Part shown: piece after piece, positions 50,397-59,086 of the stretch
How positions within the stretch are numbered: position 1 is the stretch's first letter
Layout: each line of letters starts with the position of its first letter
NCBI RefSeq assembly: GCF_020858115.1
Contig: NZ_JACYMM010000011.1
Location: 1-64,000 of the forward strand
Direction of reading: 5' to 3'
Length of the DNA: 64,000 bases
From: Janthinobacterium sp. FW305-129
Lineage (GTDB): Bacteria; Pseudomonadota; Gammaproteobacteria; Burkholderiales; Burkholderiaceae_D
Notes under the pieces: model-generated
Database searches by the model: none
What the model was told of the DNA's origin: nothing
The model's input: the letters and a program-made list of their open reading frames with translations, nothing else
Translations under genes and position numbers: made by a program

Positions 50397-50840
50397 GCGG
50401 TTTCCGATTGGCAAAACAGGAATTTTATTAATGAAATTAAGGACTTAGCGCATATCGTTGAAGGAGTCTCAAATAAAAATATATCGATAAATTAGATACT
50501 TATGAAAGATAGTGAATGTGCTACCTCATCTGCACACATGTGTTTTCCTACCGTAAACATCGAAAAAAACGAAATCGGAAAATTGAATTTTTTACAGTTA
50601 GTTGACACATGACAATACTTTCGTCATCCAGGCACAACAGCAATCAGTCCCAGCGAAAGACTTGGTTTAAAGCAAAAGAAATTCGCCCATGGCGCGCATC
50701 GGCCCTGTTTTCCGGGGGCTGGCCTGCTGCGGGAAAACCATTTTTGCAATGCAGCAATTAATTGGAAGCAAGAAACTTTAACCAATTGTCCACTTTAGTT
50801 GTATATACAACTTTATCTTGATTGCACTATTTTTAGAAAC
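50397..50840. other. AT-rich gene-free region between mraZ and rnpB
   Basis: I see no gene in these 440 bp, which are far more AT-rich than the rest of the window, especially 50430-50610. The only distinct feature is a perfect 16-bp palindrome, AGTTGTATATACAACT, at 50797-50812. It resembles sites of GntR-type or similar dimeric regulators but has no obvious target gene. Confidence 0.5.
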
Positions 50841-50870
50841 AAAAAAAGCCCCATTGCGGGGGCTTTTTTG
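50841..50870. terminator. Intrinsic terminator downstream of rnpB
   Basis: AAAAAAGCCCC (50842-50852) and GGGGCTTTTTT (50859-50869) form the stem around ATTGCG. T-runs follow on both strands. It lies about 70 bp beyond the mature 3' end of the RNase P RNA. Confidence 0.85.
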
Positions 50871-50938
50871 GGCGGCGCGCAGCTGGCAAAACGCTGCGGA
50901 GGAGATACTCCCTGGCAAGCCAGGAAACAGGAATTCAA

Positions 50939-51278
50939 GTGAAGCAGGCCGGTAGGCCGGATTTTGTTACGGCGCTTTCCCTTGCAGGTCGGCGCTATGA
51001 CAGTCATTCCTCTAGGCGCCAGATTACTCGGGCGCTCAAGCTTTCTACCCGCACGCTCCGCGAGCAGCATCATCGCGTGCCTATTTGAAATTGCACCAGG
51101 TGGAGGTTACCGCGTTTCACCGTAACTTAATACGCTCGTCTCTGTGGCCCTATTCCTCGCCTTATACCTTGCGGCTTTCAGCGGACGGCCGTTAACCGTC
51201 ACCCCGCTCTATGGAGTCCGGACCTTCCTCCCGCCAGCGCATTGCTGCGCCGGCCAGCGACTGTCTGGCCTGCTTCAC
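50939..51278 (-). ncRNA. rnpB: RNase P RNA (class A)
   Basis: RNase P RNA is the catalytic subunit that matures tRNA 5' ends. On the minus strand the gene shows the P4 signature GAGGAAGGTCCGGACTCC near 51231-51214. The segments CCACAGAGACGAG, GGTGAAACGCGGTAACCTCC and AGAGGAATGACTGTC follow in order, then the CCGGCCTACCGGCC end. The termini pair as P1: GTGAAGCAGGCC at the 5' end with GGCCTGCTTCAC at the 3' end. The length, about 340 nt, is normal. The exact ends are set from P1 pairing and the promoter. Confidence 0.95.
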
Positions 51279-51283
51279 CCGCC

Positions 51284-51314
51284 ATTGTACCGCGCCGCAG
51301 CATGTTTCTGCAAA
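51284..51314 (-). promoter_or_regulatory. Promoter of rnpB
   Basis: On the minus strand a -10 TACAAT (51289-51284) lies 6 bp before the RNA start. A -35-like TTGCAG (51314-51309) is 19 bp upstream, slightly far. The position fits the mature 5' end. Confidence 0.6.
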
Positions 51315-51430
51315 AAGGCCTGTGCAGGAACGACACCGCTCGCCGGGCCCCTCATCGGGCCACGGCCCGGGAGATTGTGTAATTCGGTGTCGCCATTTCA
51401 AAAGCCGGGCCAAATCGGCTCACATAGAAT

Positions 51431-51474
51431 GGGGCAAGCTGCTTGCATGCAGGCGCATGCGCACCGCTTGCCCC
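51431..51474 (+). promoter_or_regulatory. Hairpin upstream of the thiamine-diphosphate enzyme gene
   Basis: GGGGCAAGC (51431-51439) and GCTTGCCCC (51466-51474) form a perfect 9-bp stem enclosing a further GCATGC-rich hairpin. TAGAAT boxes stand on both sides (51425-51430 and 51492-51497), the second with a TTGCCC 18 bp upstream. The hairpin may lie in the leader or overlap the promoter. Its function is unknown. Confidence 0.35.
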
Positions 51475-51511
51475 ACTTCTTTGCCACCCACTAGAATATA
51501 AAGAGCCGAAC

Positions 51512-53215
51512 ATGACGCAACAACCCCGTACCGGCGGCCAGATCCTGGTCGATGCCCTGCAGATCCACGGTGTCGACACCGCCTTTGGCGTGCCTGGCGA
51601 AAGCTACCTCGACGTGCTCGACGCCCTGCACGATTCGGGCATCCGCTTCATCATCAACCGCCAGGAAGGCGGCGCCGCCTTCATGGCCGAAGCCTACGGC
51701 AAGCTGACGGGCAAGCCGGGCATCTGCTTCGTCACGCGCGGACCGGGCGCCACCAACGCCTCGATCGGCGTGCACACGGCCTACCAGGATTCGACCCCTA
51801 TGATCCTGTTCATCGGCCAGGTGGGCAACGATTTCATCGACCGCGAAGCGTTCCAGGAAATCGACTACCGCCGCATGTACGGCCAGATGGCCAAGTGGGT
51901 GGCGCAGATCGACCGCGCCGAGCGCATCCCCGAATACCTGGCGCGCGCCTTCCAGGTCGCCACCAGCGGCCGGCCCGGCCCCGTCGTGCTGGCCTTGCCG
52001 GAAGACATGCTCATTTCCATGGCGACTGTCGCCGACACGCGCGCCTACCAAGCCGTGCAGGCGGCGCCGTCGGATGCGCAACTGCAGCAGCTGCGCGCCA
52101 TGCTGGCGACGGCCAAGCAGCCGCTGGTGTTGCTCGGCGGCACCACCTGGACGCCGCAGGCCTGCGCCGACCTGCAACAGTTTGCCGAAGCGAATCACTT
52201 GCCCGTCGCCTGCGCCTTCCGCTTCCAGGACTTGCTCGACAATGCACACCCGAACTACATCGGCGACGTCGGCATCGGCATCAACCCGAAACTGGCCGCG
52301 CGCGTGAAAAATGCCGACCTGGTCATCGCCATCGGGCCGCGCCTGGGCGAAATGACGACGGGCGGCTACACCCTGTTCGACTCGCCCGTGCCGCGCCAGC
52401 GCCTCGTGCACATCCATACGGATGCCGAAGAGCTGGGCAGCGTCTACCAGGCTGAGCTGATGATCAACAGCGGCATGCCGCAGGTCTGCGCCATGCTGGC
52501 CGCCATGGCTCCCGTCGATGCTTCCGCATGGAAACATACGCCGGCCGAAGCCAAAGCCGAGCTGGCCGCCTACCAGGAGCAGCCGCCCATCTTCCAGGAT
52601 GGCCAGGCGCCGCTGGATCTTTGGCAGGTAACGCAGGACATCATGGCGCAGGCGCCCCTGGATACCATCCTGACGAACGGCGCCGGCAACTACGCCTCGT
52701 GGGCGCACCGTTTTTATCGCTACGGCGGCATGCGCACGCAACTGGCGCCGACGAATGGCGCCATGGGCTACGGCGTGCCGTCGGGCGTGGCGGCGAAGAT
52801 CGTGCACCCGGAGCGCACCGTCATCACCTTCGCCGGTGATGGCGAGTACATGATGAATGGCCAGGAACTGGCAACGGCAGTCCAATACCAGGCGGGCGTC
52901 GTCATCATCGTTTTCAACAACCAGATGTTTGGCACCATCCGCATGCACCAGGAACGCGACTACCCGGGCCGCGTGTCGGGCACGACCCTGCACAACCCGG
53001 ATTTTGCGGCGCTGGCGCAGGCGTATGGCGCGCATGGCGAAGTGGTGAATACGACGGAAGAGTTCGCTCCAGCCCTGCGGCGGGCGCTGGCGCACGCCAG
53101 GACCAACAGCTTGCCGGCCCTGATCGAGCTGCGCTACGACGGCAACCTGATCACGCCGAACGCAACCCTGGCCACCATCCGCGCGAATGCGGAAAAGGCG
53201 CAAGCGGCAAAATAA
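51512..53215 (+). CDS. Thiamine-diphosphate-dependent enzyme, acetolactate synthase-like
   Basis: This 567-residue protein has the three-domain build of the ThDP decarboxylase superfamily. The cofactor-activating Glu lies in NRQEGGAAFMAEAYGK (about residue 50), TRGPGATNASIG follows, and the ThDP/Mg motif runs from GDGEYMMNGQ to FNN about 28 residues on. It resembles acetolactate synthase large subunits, but no small-subunit gene is adjacent and anabolic ilv genes are absent, so a catabolic or different 2-oxoacid role is likely. The start ATG 51512 follows a weak AAAGAG. A terminator follows. Confidence 0.82.
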   Translation: MTQQPRTGGQILVDALQIHGVDTAFGVPGESYLDVLDALHDSGIRFIINRQEGGAAFMAEAYGKLTGKPGICFVTRGPGATNASIGVHTAYQDSTPMILFIGQVGNDFIDREAFQEIDYRRMYGQMAKWVAQIDRAERIPEYLARAFQVATSGRPGPVVLALPEDMLISMATVADTRAYQAVQAAPSDAQLQQLRAMLATAKQPLVLLGGTTWTPQACADLQQFAEANHLPVACAFRFQDLLDNAHPNYIGDVGIGINPKLAARVKNADLVIAIGPRLGEMTTGGYTLFDSPVPRQRLVHIHTDAEELGSVYQAELMINSGMPQVCAMLAAMAPVDASAWKHTPAEAKAELAAYQEQPPIFQDGQAPLDLWQVTQDIMAQAPLDTILTNGAGNYASWAHRFYRYGGMRTQLAPTNGAMGYGVPSGVAAKIVHPERTVITFAGDGEYMMNGQELATAVQYQAGVVIIVFNNQMFGTIRMHQERDYPGRVSGTTLHNPDFAALAQAYGAHGEVVNTTEEFAPALRRALAHARTNSLPALIELRYDGNLITPNATLATIRANAEKAQAAK

Positions 53216-53239
53216 GCCACTTGCAAGGCTGAAAATGGC

Positions 53240-53267
53240 AAAGGCCCGGTCAATACTGGGCCTTTTT
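53240..53267 (+). terminator. Intrinsic terminator
   Basis: AAAGGCCC (53240-53247) pairs with GGGCCTTT (53258-53265), followed by further T. It ends the thiamine-diphosphate enzyme gene and stands before the convergent exported-protein gene. Confidence 0.8.
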
Positions 53268-53287
53268 CATGCGCAAGTCACAATAAC

Positions 53288-53827
53288 TCAGGCGGCAGGC
53301 GCCTCGGCGCCGTCTTGCGCCGGCACCTGCGCTGGCGCTTCCGGCATTGGCGGACATGGCGTGCAGTTTTTCAGCGGACGGCCGAAATCGCGCACGCGGC
53401 TCAGCTTCATGGGCATGCGCACATTGCCGCCGCAGTAATCGCCTTCCAGGGTCAGGGTTTGACCATCTTTGGAAAACTTGCCGACGATGGTGCGTTCCTC
53501 GCTGTCGGCGCTGGCGATGGTGAAGTCGAAGGCGCCTGTGGCGGCATCGAGGTTGACGTCGTTGGCCACGATAGGCCAGCTCAGGGCGCCGGCCGTAAAT
53601 TCATAGATGACGGAATCGGCCTCGGCAAAGCGGTGCAGGGTCACGCGCTGGCCGCCGATTTCGCCGCTATCCTTTTGCAGGCACAGGTCCGAGTAGACGG
53701 CCACGCCGTAGCGTTCCAGTCCGGCCGGCTTCTTGCCCTTGACGGCGGCGGCAACGGCGCCCGTGGCGCCAGCGAACAGCAGCGCGGCCAGCATGGCGGC
53801 CAGGCGCGGCGATGGGTATGAAGACAT
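53288..53827 (-). CDS. Exported protein of unknown function
   Basis: This 179-residue protein has a clear signal peptide (about 1-27, hydrophobic LAAMLAALLFAGATGAVAAA). I do not recognise the mature part. It is predicted mainly beta, with CLQKDSG, EGDYCGG and NCTPCPPMP cysteine sites that could form disulfides, and an Ala/Pro/Glu-rich C-terminal tail. It lies downstream of the porin gene on the same strand, but a strong terminator separates them, so it probably has its own promoter. Confidence 0.7.
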   Translation of the reverse strand: MSSYPSPRLAAMLAALLFAGATGAVAAAVKGKKPAGLERYGVAVYSDLCLQKDSGEIGGQRVTLHRFAEADSVIYEFTAGALSWPIVANDVNLDAATGAFDFTIASADSEERTIVGKFSKDGQTLTLEGDYCGGNVRMPMKLSRVRDFGRPLKNCTPCPPMPEAPAQVPAQDGAEAPAA

Positions 53828-53876
53828 GGCATTCCTTTACTTAAATAACGGCGTCATTATAACTGGCGCCGCACAT

Positions 53877-53916
53877 GCAAAAACGCGCCGCCAGGCCGAA
53901 GCCAGACAGCGCGTTT
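53877..53916 (-). terminator. Intrinsic terminator of the porin gene
   Basis: AAACGCGC (53881-53888) pairs with GCGCGTTT (53909-53916), enclosing a TTCG-capped inner stem. On the minus strand T-residues follow. A second perfect hairpin, GCATCCC/GGGATGC with loop CGAA (53928-53945), stands just before it, after the porin stop. Confidence 0.8.
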
Positions 53917-53977
53917 CCTTGCTTGCAGCATCCCCGAAGGGATGCCGTAGCGGTACTAAGCTTCGCTTGCGCGAATA

Positions 53978-55075
53978 TTAGAACGAGTGACGAACACCAA
54001 CGTTGAAGGCTTTGTCGCCCGTACCAACATTGCTGTTGTTACCAACGGTGTAGCCAGCGTTGTTTTTGTTCGAGATCTTGGCGTACGAAGCGTAGGTGCT
54101 GGTGCGCTTCGACAGAGCGTACGAGTAGCCCAGTGCGAACTGGTTCGCATCGGCGTTCAGGCCCGATTTGTCGTTCACGTGGATAACCGAAGCCATCACG
54201 GTGCCAGCTGGACCAACTGGTACCGTTGCGCCGATCAGGGCGGTGGTGCTGTCATCGCTGGTCTTAGCCGAGGTGTAGTTGAATGCATTCAGGTCGCCGT
54301 TGTTACGCAGCGAGCTGTTTGCACCTTTGTTGATGCCGTAGGCAGCGTACGCTTTCGCTACTGCGAAGTCGTAGTTTGCGGCTACCAGCCAGTTGCGTGC
54401 GCTACCGCTTTCGACAACAGCGGTGTGAGCATTGTTCGCTACGTCGTTCGACGTGGTGTTGTATGCCAGGCGTGCATTCAAAGGACCGTTCGAGTAGCCA
54501 ACCGACGCGCCGATTTGACGACCGATTTTGCTCGACAGTGCATCTTCGTTGCCTTTGTTGGCAGCGCTGTACGAAACGTCAGCATCGAAGCCGCTGAAGT
54601 TAGGCGACGAGTACATTACGGTGTTGCTGGTACGGGTCGTGTTCGCTGGGAACAAGTTCTTAGCGGAACCAGCGTAGCCAACTGCGAATGGATCAGCAAC
54701 TTTCGACAGGGTGTTGTACCAAGGGGTGTATTGACGACCCAGGGTCAGGGTACCGGTGGTTTTGCTGCTCAGGCCTACGTAGGCTTGACGGCCGAACAGG
54801 CCTTCGTTAGCGTTTTGCGCGCCGGAATCAACGTTGAAACCCGATTCCAGAACGAACAGTGCCGACAGGCCGCTGCCCAGATCTTCGGTGCCTTTGAAGC
54901 CCAGACGGGAAGCCGAAGCTACGCCGCTGTCGATTTTGTTAACGTTGCCGTTAACACCGCCGCGCTCGCTGACGAAACCAGCGTCAACGGTACCGTAGAT
55001 AACAACGCTCGATTGAGCTTGGGCTACGCCAGTGGCTGCTGCCAGAACTGCCAGGGTGATCAGAGTTTTTTTCAT
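53978..55075 (-). CDS. General outer-membrane porin (Gram-negative porin family)
   Basis: This 365-residue trimeric porin of the betaproteobacterial type has a signal peptide 1-20 (ending VAQA|QSS), an N-terminal SVVIYGTVDAGF, the loop-3-like region SKVADPFAVGYAG, and the C-terminal YALSKRTSTYASYAKI followed by FNVGVRHSF with terminal Phe. It should form a passive channel for small hydrophilic solutes. AAAGGA lies 7 bp before ATG 55075. A promoter about 230 bp upstream implies a long leader. Confidence 0.93.
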   Translation of the reverse strand: MKKTLITLAVLAAATGVAQAQSSVVIYGTVDAGFVSERGGVNGNVNKIDSGVASASRLGFKGTEDLGSGLSALFVLESGFNVDSGAQNANEGLFGRQAYVGLSSKTTGTLTLGRQYTPWYNTLSKVADPFAVGYAGSAKNLFPANTTRTSNTVMYSSPNFSGFDADVSYSAANKGNEDALSSKIGRQIGASVGYSNGPLNARLAYNTTSNDVANNAHTAVVESGSARNWLVAANYDFAVAKAYAAYGINKGANSSLRNNGDLNAFNYTSAKTSDDSTTALIGATVPVGPAGTVMASVIHVNDKSGLNADANQFALGYSYALSKRTSTYASYAKISNKNNAGYTVGNNSNVGTGDKAFNVGVRHSF

Positions 55076-55130
55076 TGCGATTTCCTTTAATTTTGAAGCA
55101 AAAAGTAATACAGCCTATGCATCTCGAGCT

Positions 55131-55152
55131 GCGCTCTAGCAGAGCGCTTTTT
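55131..55152. promoter_or_regulatory. Hairpin in the porin leader
   Basis: GCGCTCT (55131-55137) and AGAGCGC (55141-55147) form a perfect stem with loop AGC. On the plus strand it is followed by TTTTT, like a terminator; on the minus strand it is a hairpin about 60 nt upstream of the porin ATG. Confidence 0.5.
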
Positions 55153-55310
55153 ATGAGTGAGGGCAAGGTCTCCACCTGCCACATTGCTGTTCCGGTCAGG
55201 GGAACAATTCATATCGGTATCGGCACGCTATTGCACCGATAAGCTTGAAGGCTGCAGAGCGACCGTATTTTCGTGCGCCGGTTCGGTGCTCAAAGGGCAC
55301 CGGAAGCGGC

Positions 55311-55339
55311 ACTATAACGACCGTTTCACATTCCATCAA
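55311..55339 (-). promoter_or_regulatory. Candidate porin promoter
   Basis: On the minus strand a -35 TTGATG (55339-55334) and -10 TATAGT (55316-55311) have a 17-bp spacer. The predicted start near 55304 gives the porin mRNA a leader of about 230 nt. Confidence 0.6.
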
Positions 55340-56050
55340 GTTCCAACATGTTACTTCCGGTACCAGGCCGAGGGCTTTTTCAGGCATCCCGACCATCGCC
55401 AACCGTACTACGCGACAGAGCCAGTGCCCCTTGCCAACCAATGCATTGGCCTGATTGACCATTCCATCATAGCGCATGCCTAGTCGACACCCGTTGTATT
55501 AGTGCAACAGTATCAGGCGCATGATGAAAACGTCAACATGCTTCACCCATCATTTACCGTCCACGACTTACACGACAAAGCGTGCAATTTGTAAGGTGAT
55601 AATGGATAAACGGGACGAAGCATACACGGCATCGCCAATGTTTGCTGCCGGACGCACAAAAACGGGAAATTTTGCGCCCTGTTTTGGTGCGTTGCCGCAT
55701 TATTCAGGGGCGTAGGCGCCAATTCCGACGTCGGCGCAAGAATCAGAAAAATAGGCAGAGTATCAACACAATTACTGACTTTCCGGTAATTTAAATTGCT
55801 CACATAGAAATGTTTTCCATGTTTTCCAGTCAACGCCGCAGCGCGCCGATTTGAACGGATGAGGACGACTCTTGCTTGCAAATTGCACATCAGTTGAAAC
55901 AATTTCTTACAATGTTGCCTTCTCAATATTTTGACATATTTGTGTCAAAAAAACGACACATTGACCGAAATCAAGTTTTCCGCAGCCCCATTCCACACAA
56001 TTTACTTTTTCTTTTTCGCATTTTTTGCTTAAAAGCATCAAGAAACAAGC
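55340..56050. other. Gene-free region between the porin and lipid operons
   Basis: In these 711 bp I find no ORF with both a ribosome site and recognisable composition. The part from 55860 to 56040 is AT-rich with T- and A-runs. Upstream promoter elements of the porin may lie at its left end, and the right end should hold the terminator of the lipid operon, but no classic hairpin with T-run is visible. A small RNA gene cannot be excluded. Confidence 0.5.
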
Positions 56051-56488
56051 TTAACGCTGGCCTGCGCGCCGCAGCATGCGCATGAAAGGGCCCAGCAAAG
56101 GCAGCTTTTCATACAATTCTTCCGCGACATCCCAATAATCGCGGTGCAAAACCACCCGTCCCTGCGCATCGAAACGCACATGTGTTGCGCCACGAATACA
56201 TTGTTCGCCAGATACCAGGCGTTTCATGCGAAAGCGAAACTCCCACGTCAGGAAGGCTTGCTGCCCCTGCCCCATACTTTCCAGCACGACAAACCGGGGC
56301 GCATCGACTTGCACGAACATATGCTCGAAGATGGCGAGGATGGCGGCATGGCCCTGCACCTCGTTGAACGGGTCCTTGAAAAGGGCGTCCGGCGCATACA
56401 CGGCGCCCAGCTGCGCCAGGTTTTCGATGCTCAGGTGTTCGTAAAACGCCACCAGGCGCGCCAGCGGGCCATCCATGCTTGCGCTCAT
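56051..56488 (-). CDS. NTF2/SnoaL-like protein
   Basis: This 145-residue single-domain protein has the NTF2-like cone fold pattern: FYEHLSIENLAQLGAVYAPDALFKDPFNEVQGHAAILAIFEHMF and then strands ending ATHVRFDAQGRVVLHRDYWD. Such proteins bind or modify small hydrophobic ligands. ATG 56488 overlaps the stop of the dehydrogenase gene (ATGA), making it the eighth and last gene of the operon. Its role in lipid modification is inferred. Confidence 0.8.
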   Translation of the reverse strand: MSASMDGPLARLVAFYEHLSIENLAQLGAVYAPDALFKDPFNEVQGHAAILAIFEHMFVQVDAPRFVVLESMGQGQQAFLTWEFRFRMKRLVSGEQCIRGATHVRFDAQGRVVLHRDYWDVAEELYEKLPLLGPFMRMLRRAGQR

Positions 56489-57252
56489 AGTCCCGTCACC
56501 TTGCGGATCAGCCAAAAATAGGCGCGGTACGGCAACAGCCGTGCCAGGCGCATGGTATTCGTGAAGCGTTTGGGGAAATGGATGTGGAACTGGCCCCGCT
56601 CAATGCCGTCGAGCATGGCGGCGGCCGCATCCTGCGCCGTCACCAGGGCCGGCATGGTGAAATCGTTGCCTGCCGTCAAGGGCGTGGCGACAAAACCCGG
56701 GTTGATCTGATACACGCCGATGCCGCGCGGATGCAAATCCAGGTACAGCGACTCCGTCAGGTTGATCAGCGCCGCCTTGCTGGCGCCATACGCGAGCGCC
56801 TTGGGCAAGCCGCCATAGCCGGCCACCGAAGCGACGATGCCGATGCCGCCACTGCCCTGGCGCAACAGCCACGGCAAGGCTTGTTCCAGGCAATGGAAGA
56901 CGCCGCCCACATTCAGGGCCAGCAAGCCCTGGGCCGCCTCCAGGTCAAAACTATCGGCGCGCATGGCTTGATAGCCGCCAGCCACCACCAGGATCAGGTC
57001 GACGTGCGGCCACTGCTGCATGAGTTCGGCGCACGCGGCCCGCACTTGCGCGGGCTGGGTGATATCGAGCGGCAAGGCCTGCGCCAGCGGCTGTCCCTCG
57101 CACAGCTGCTCCAGGCTGGCGCGATGGCGGGCCGACAAGGCCACGCAGGCGCCCTGCTGCAGCAGCAAGGTGGCGCAGGCGGCGCCGATGCCGCTGGACG
57201 CACCGATGATCCACACGCGCTTGCCGGCCCAGCTGGTGATCTTGCGATTCAT
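56485..57252 (-). CDS. Short-chain dehydrogenase/reductase
   Basis: This 255-residue SDR has the NAD(P)-binding TGxxxGxG equivalent IIGASSGIGAACA (about 15-27), the structural VVAGGY, and the catalytic Ser and Tyr/Lys in IVASVAGYGGLPKALAYGASKAAL. A hydrophobic C-terminal segment (YRAYFWLIRKVTGL) may contact the membrane. It overlaps the genes on both sides by 4 bp. The substrate is unknown; the context suggests a lipid-derived alcohol or ketone. Confidence 0.88.
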   Translation of the reverse strand: MNRKITSWAGKRVWIIGASSGIGAACATLLLQQGACVALSARHRASLEQLCEGQPLAQALPLDITQPAQVRAACAELMQQWPHVDLILVVAGGYQAMRADSFDLEAAQGLLALNVGGVFHCLEQALPWLLRQGSGGIGIVASVAGYGGLPKALAYGASKAALINLTESLYLDLHPRGIGVYQINPGFVATPLTAGNDFTMPALVTAQDAAAAMLDGIERGQFHIHFPKRFTNTMRLARLLPYRAYFWLIRKVTGL

Positions 57253-57800
57253 GGGGCCGCCTGCGGGCGTTTGCTGAACGATAAAGTGACGGCGCCCAGG
57301 CTGAAACCGAACTTGCTCATGGCGGCGCGGTTGAGCATGACCTTGTCATCCATCAGGAACATCCAATCCTCGAAGTCGACGTGATACACCGTGCCATCGA
57401 CGGGCAAGGCCAGCACGTATTGCCAGCGCAGCGCATTGCCGGCCACTTCGCCGACAGCTTCCCCGATGACGTCGGGCGCCGTGCCGATGAAGCGTCCGGG
57501 CGCCGTCTTGCGCAGGGTCCACACGCGGCGCTGCCTGCTGCCGTCGGCATACGTGAAATCTTCGTCCAGGGTGCCCGTCTCGCCCGCCCAGCTGGCGCGC
57601 ATCACCACCGTGAAGCGTTTCACGACCTTGCCGGAGCGGTCCTGGAAGATGCCGTGGGCATCCAGCGTACCGTTGAAGTACTGCTGCAAGTCCAGCTTGG
57701 GTGTTTCCTGCGCGTACGAGGCTGGCAGGGGCGGCGTGGAGCAGGCGGCCAGCGCCATCAGCAAGGCGGCGGCCGTCATGCCGCGTGTATACAATGTCAT
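57249..57800 (-). CDS. DUF3833 lipoprotein
   Basis: This 183-residue lipoprotein has lipobox LAAC (about residue 20), then LDLQQYFNGTLDAHGIFQDRSGKVVKRF, the start of the DUF3833 domain, which ends KFGFSLGAVTLSF. The fold is probably a lipocalin-like barrel exposed to the periplasm. I take ATG 57800, which gives an ATGA overlap with the MFS gene; an in-frame ATG three codons earlier exists. Function is unknown, but DUF3833 recurs beside CFA-synthase-like genes. Confidence 0.85.
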   Translation of the reverse strand: MTLYTRGMTAAALLMALAACSTPPLPASYAQETPKLDLQQYFNGTLDAHGIFQDRSGKVVKRFTVVMRASWAGETGTLDEDFTYADGSRQRRVWTLRKTAPGRFIGTAPDVIGEAVGEVAGNALRWQYVLALPVDGTVYHVDFEDWMFLMDDKVMLNRAAMSKFGFSLGAVTLSFSKRPQAAP

Positions 57801-59086
57801 GAGGCGCATGCGTGATTCTCCCGATGTTCGCTATGTTCGCTATATATATGTTGCAGGGGCGCGCGCCACAGCAGCAGCGCCGCCAGCAGTTTCAATATGC
57901 AGGGCAGCAAGGCGTACGCGGCGGACAGGGCCGGCAAGCCGCCGCTCCTCCCGGGCACATAGCCAAGCCAGGCCAGCAGGGGCAAGGCGATGCCGGCCGC
58001 CAGCGCCAGGCTCATTTGCACGCCCCAGTTCCACCAGCCGAAATACGCCGCTTCATGCCGTCCGGCATGGCCAGCCGCGCTGATCAGCCCCGCCAGCAAG
58101 GCCGGCGGCAAGGCCAGGTCCGCACCCAGCGCCAGGCCCGACAGCAGGCAGATGGCGGCAAAACCCCAGGCGGCGCCCGCGCCCAGGCCATACGCCCAGA
58201 CAAACACACTGGCGGCCAGCAGCATGGCGCCGCCCCAGGCGCGCGCCTCGCCAAAGCGGCGCGCCAGGGCTACCCACACGGGCATCGAGGCGGCCGCCGC
58301 GCAAAAGTAGACGATCAGGAAGGGGCCAGCGTAGTGGCCCAGGCGCAGATAATCGCCGGCAAAGAACAGGAACAGGGTGGCGGGGATGGCGGCGGCCACG
58401 CCATTGACAAGCAAAACGGCGAACAGCCAGCGGAACGCGCGCTGGCGCAATGGCAGCCGCCAGCCGCCACGGGACGCTGCCGCCGTGACGGCGGACAAGG
58501 CCGGACGCGGCGCGCGCGCCAGCAGCAGCGCGCCCGCCGCCAGCAGGCAGGCGGCAAAGGCCAGCGACAAACCGTCATAGCCAAGCACGGAAGTCAGCCC
58601 GGCCGCCAGGATCACGCCAAGCAAGCCGCAGCCTTCGCGCACGGCCGCCACGCGCGCCCGCTGCGTGGGCGCCTGGCTCAGGGCCGCGCCCCAGCTCTGG
58701 TGCGCGATGCCGGCCAGGCCATAGGCGGCGTAGACGAGCAGCAAGGCGGCCAAAAACCAGACCAGGGTAGCCGCTTCCTGCATGGCGGGCGGATGAAACA
58801 GGGCGCCAAAACCCAGCAGCAGCAAAGGCAGCGCGGCGCCGACATACACGGCATAGCTGCGCCCGCCACGCGCCATCCAGGCACCCAGGGCCGGATCGAT
58901 GAAAGCGGCGGCGATGCGGGCCGCCAGCAGCACGGCGCCGATCTGCGCCAGGTCAAGACTGCTGCGCTGCGCATAAAACGGCGCCACATAGATATAGATG
59001 GGCAGCGCCAGCATGGCCAGCGGCAAGCCGAACAAGCCATAGCTGAACAGGGCGGGCAAGGTCAATGCGCTGGCCCCGGCGTTCAT
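57797..59086 (-). CDS. MFS transporter (GPH-like)
   Basis: This 429-residue protein has twelve predicted membrane spans in the major facilitator fold. The N-terminal region (FGLPLAMLALPIYIYVAPFYAQ, then AARIAAAFIDPALGAWMA) resembles the glycoside-pentoside-hexuronide type. It overlaps both neighbours by ATGA. In this operon it is likelier to move a lipid precursor or product than a sugar, but that is inference. Confidence 0.82.
   Translation of the reverse strand: MNAGASALTLPALFSYGLFGLPLAMLALPIYIYVAPFYAQRSSLDLAQIGAVLLAARIAAAFIDPALGAWMARGGRSYAVYVGAALPLLLLGFGALFHPPAMQEAATLVWFLAALLLVYAAYGLAGIAHQSWGAALSQAPTQRARVAAVREGCGLLGVILAAGLTSVLGYDGLSLAFAACLLAAGALLLARAPRPALSAVTAAASRGGWRLPLRQRAFRWLFAVLLVNGVAAAIPATLFLFFAGDYLRLGHYAGPFLIVYFCAAAASMPVWVALARRFGEARAWGGAMLLAASVFVWAYGLGAGAAWGFAAICLLSGLALGADLALPPALLAGLISAAGHAGRHEAAYFGWWNWGVQMSLALAAGIALPLLAWLGYVPGRSGGLPALSAAYALLPCILKLLAALLLWRAPLQHIYSEHSEHRENHACAS

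Noticed and set aside
50813..51073. 86-codon open frame on the minus strand
   Set aside because: It lies across the end of the RNase P RNA gene and its terminator, which explain the sequence.
55157..55483. Overlapping open frames on both strands upstream of the porin gene
   Set aside because: They lack ribosome sites and family resemblance, and contain the predicted porin promoter.
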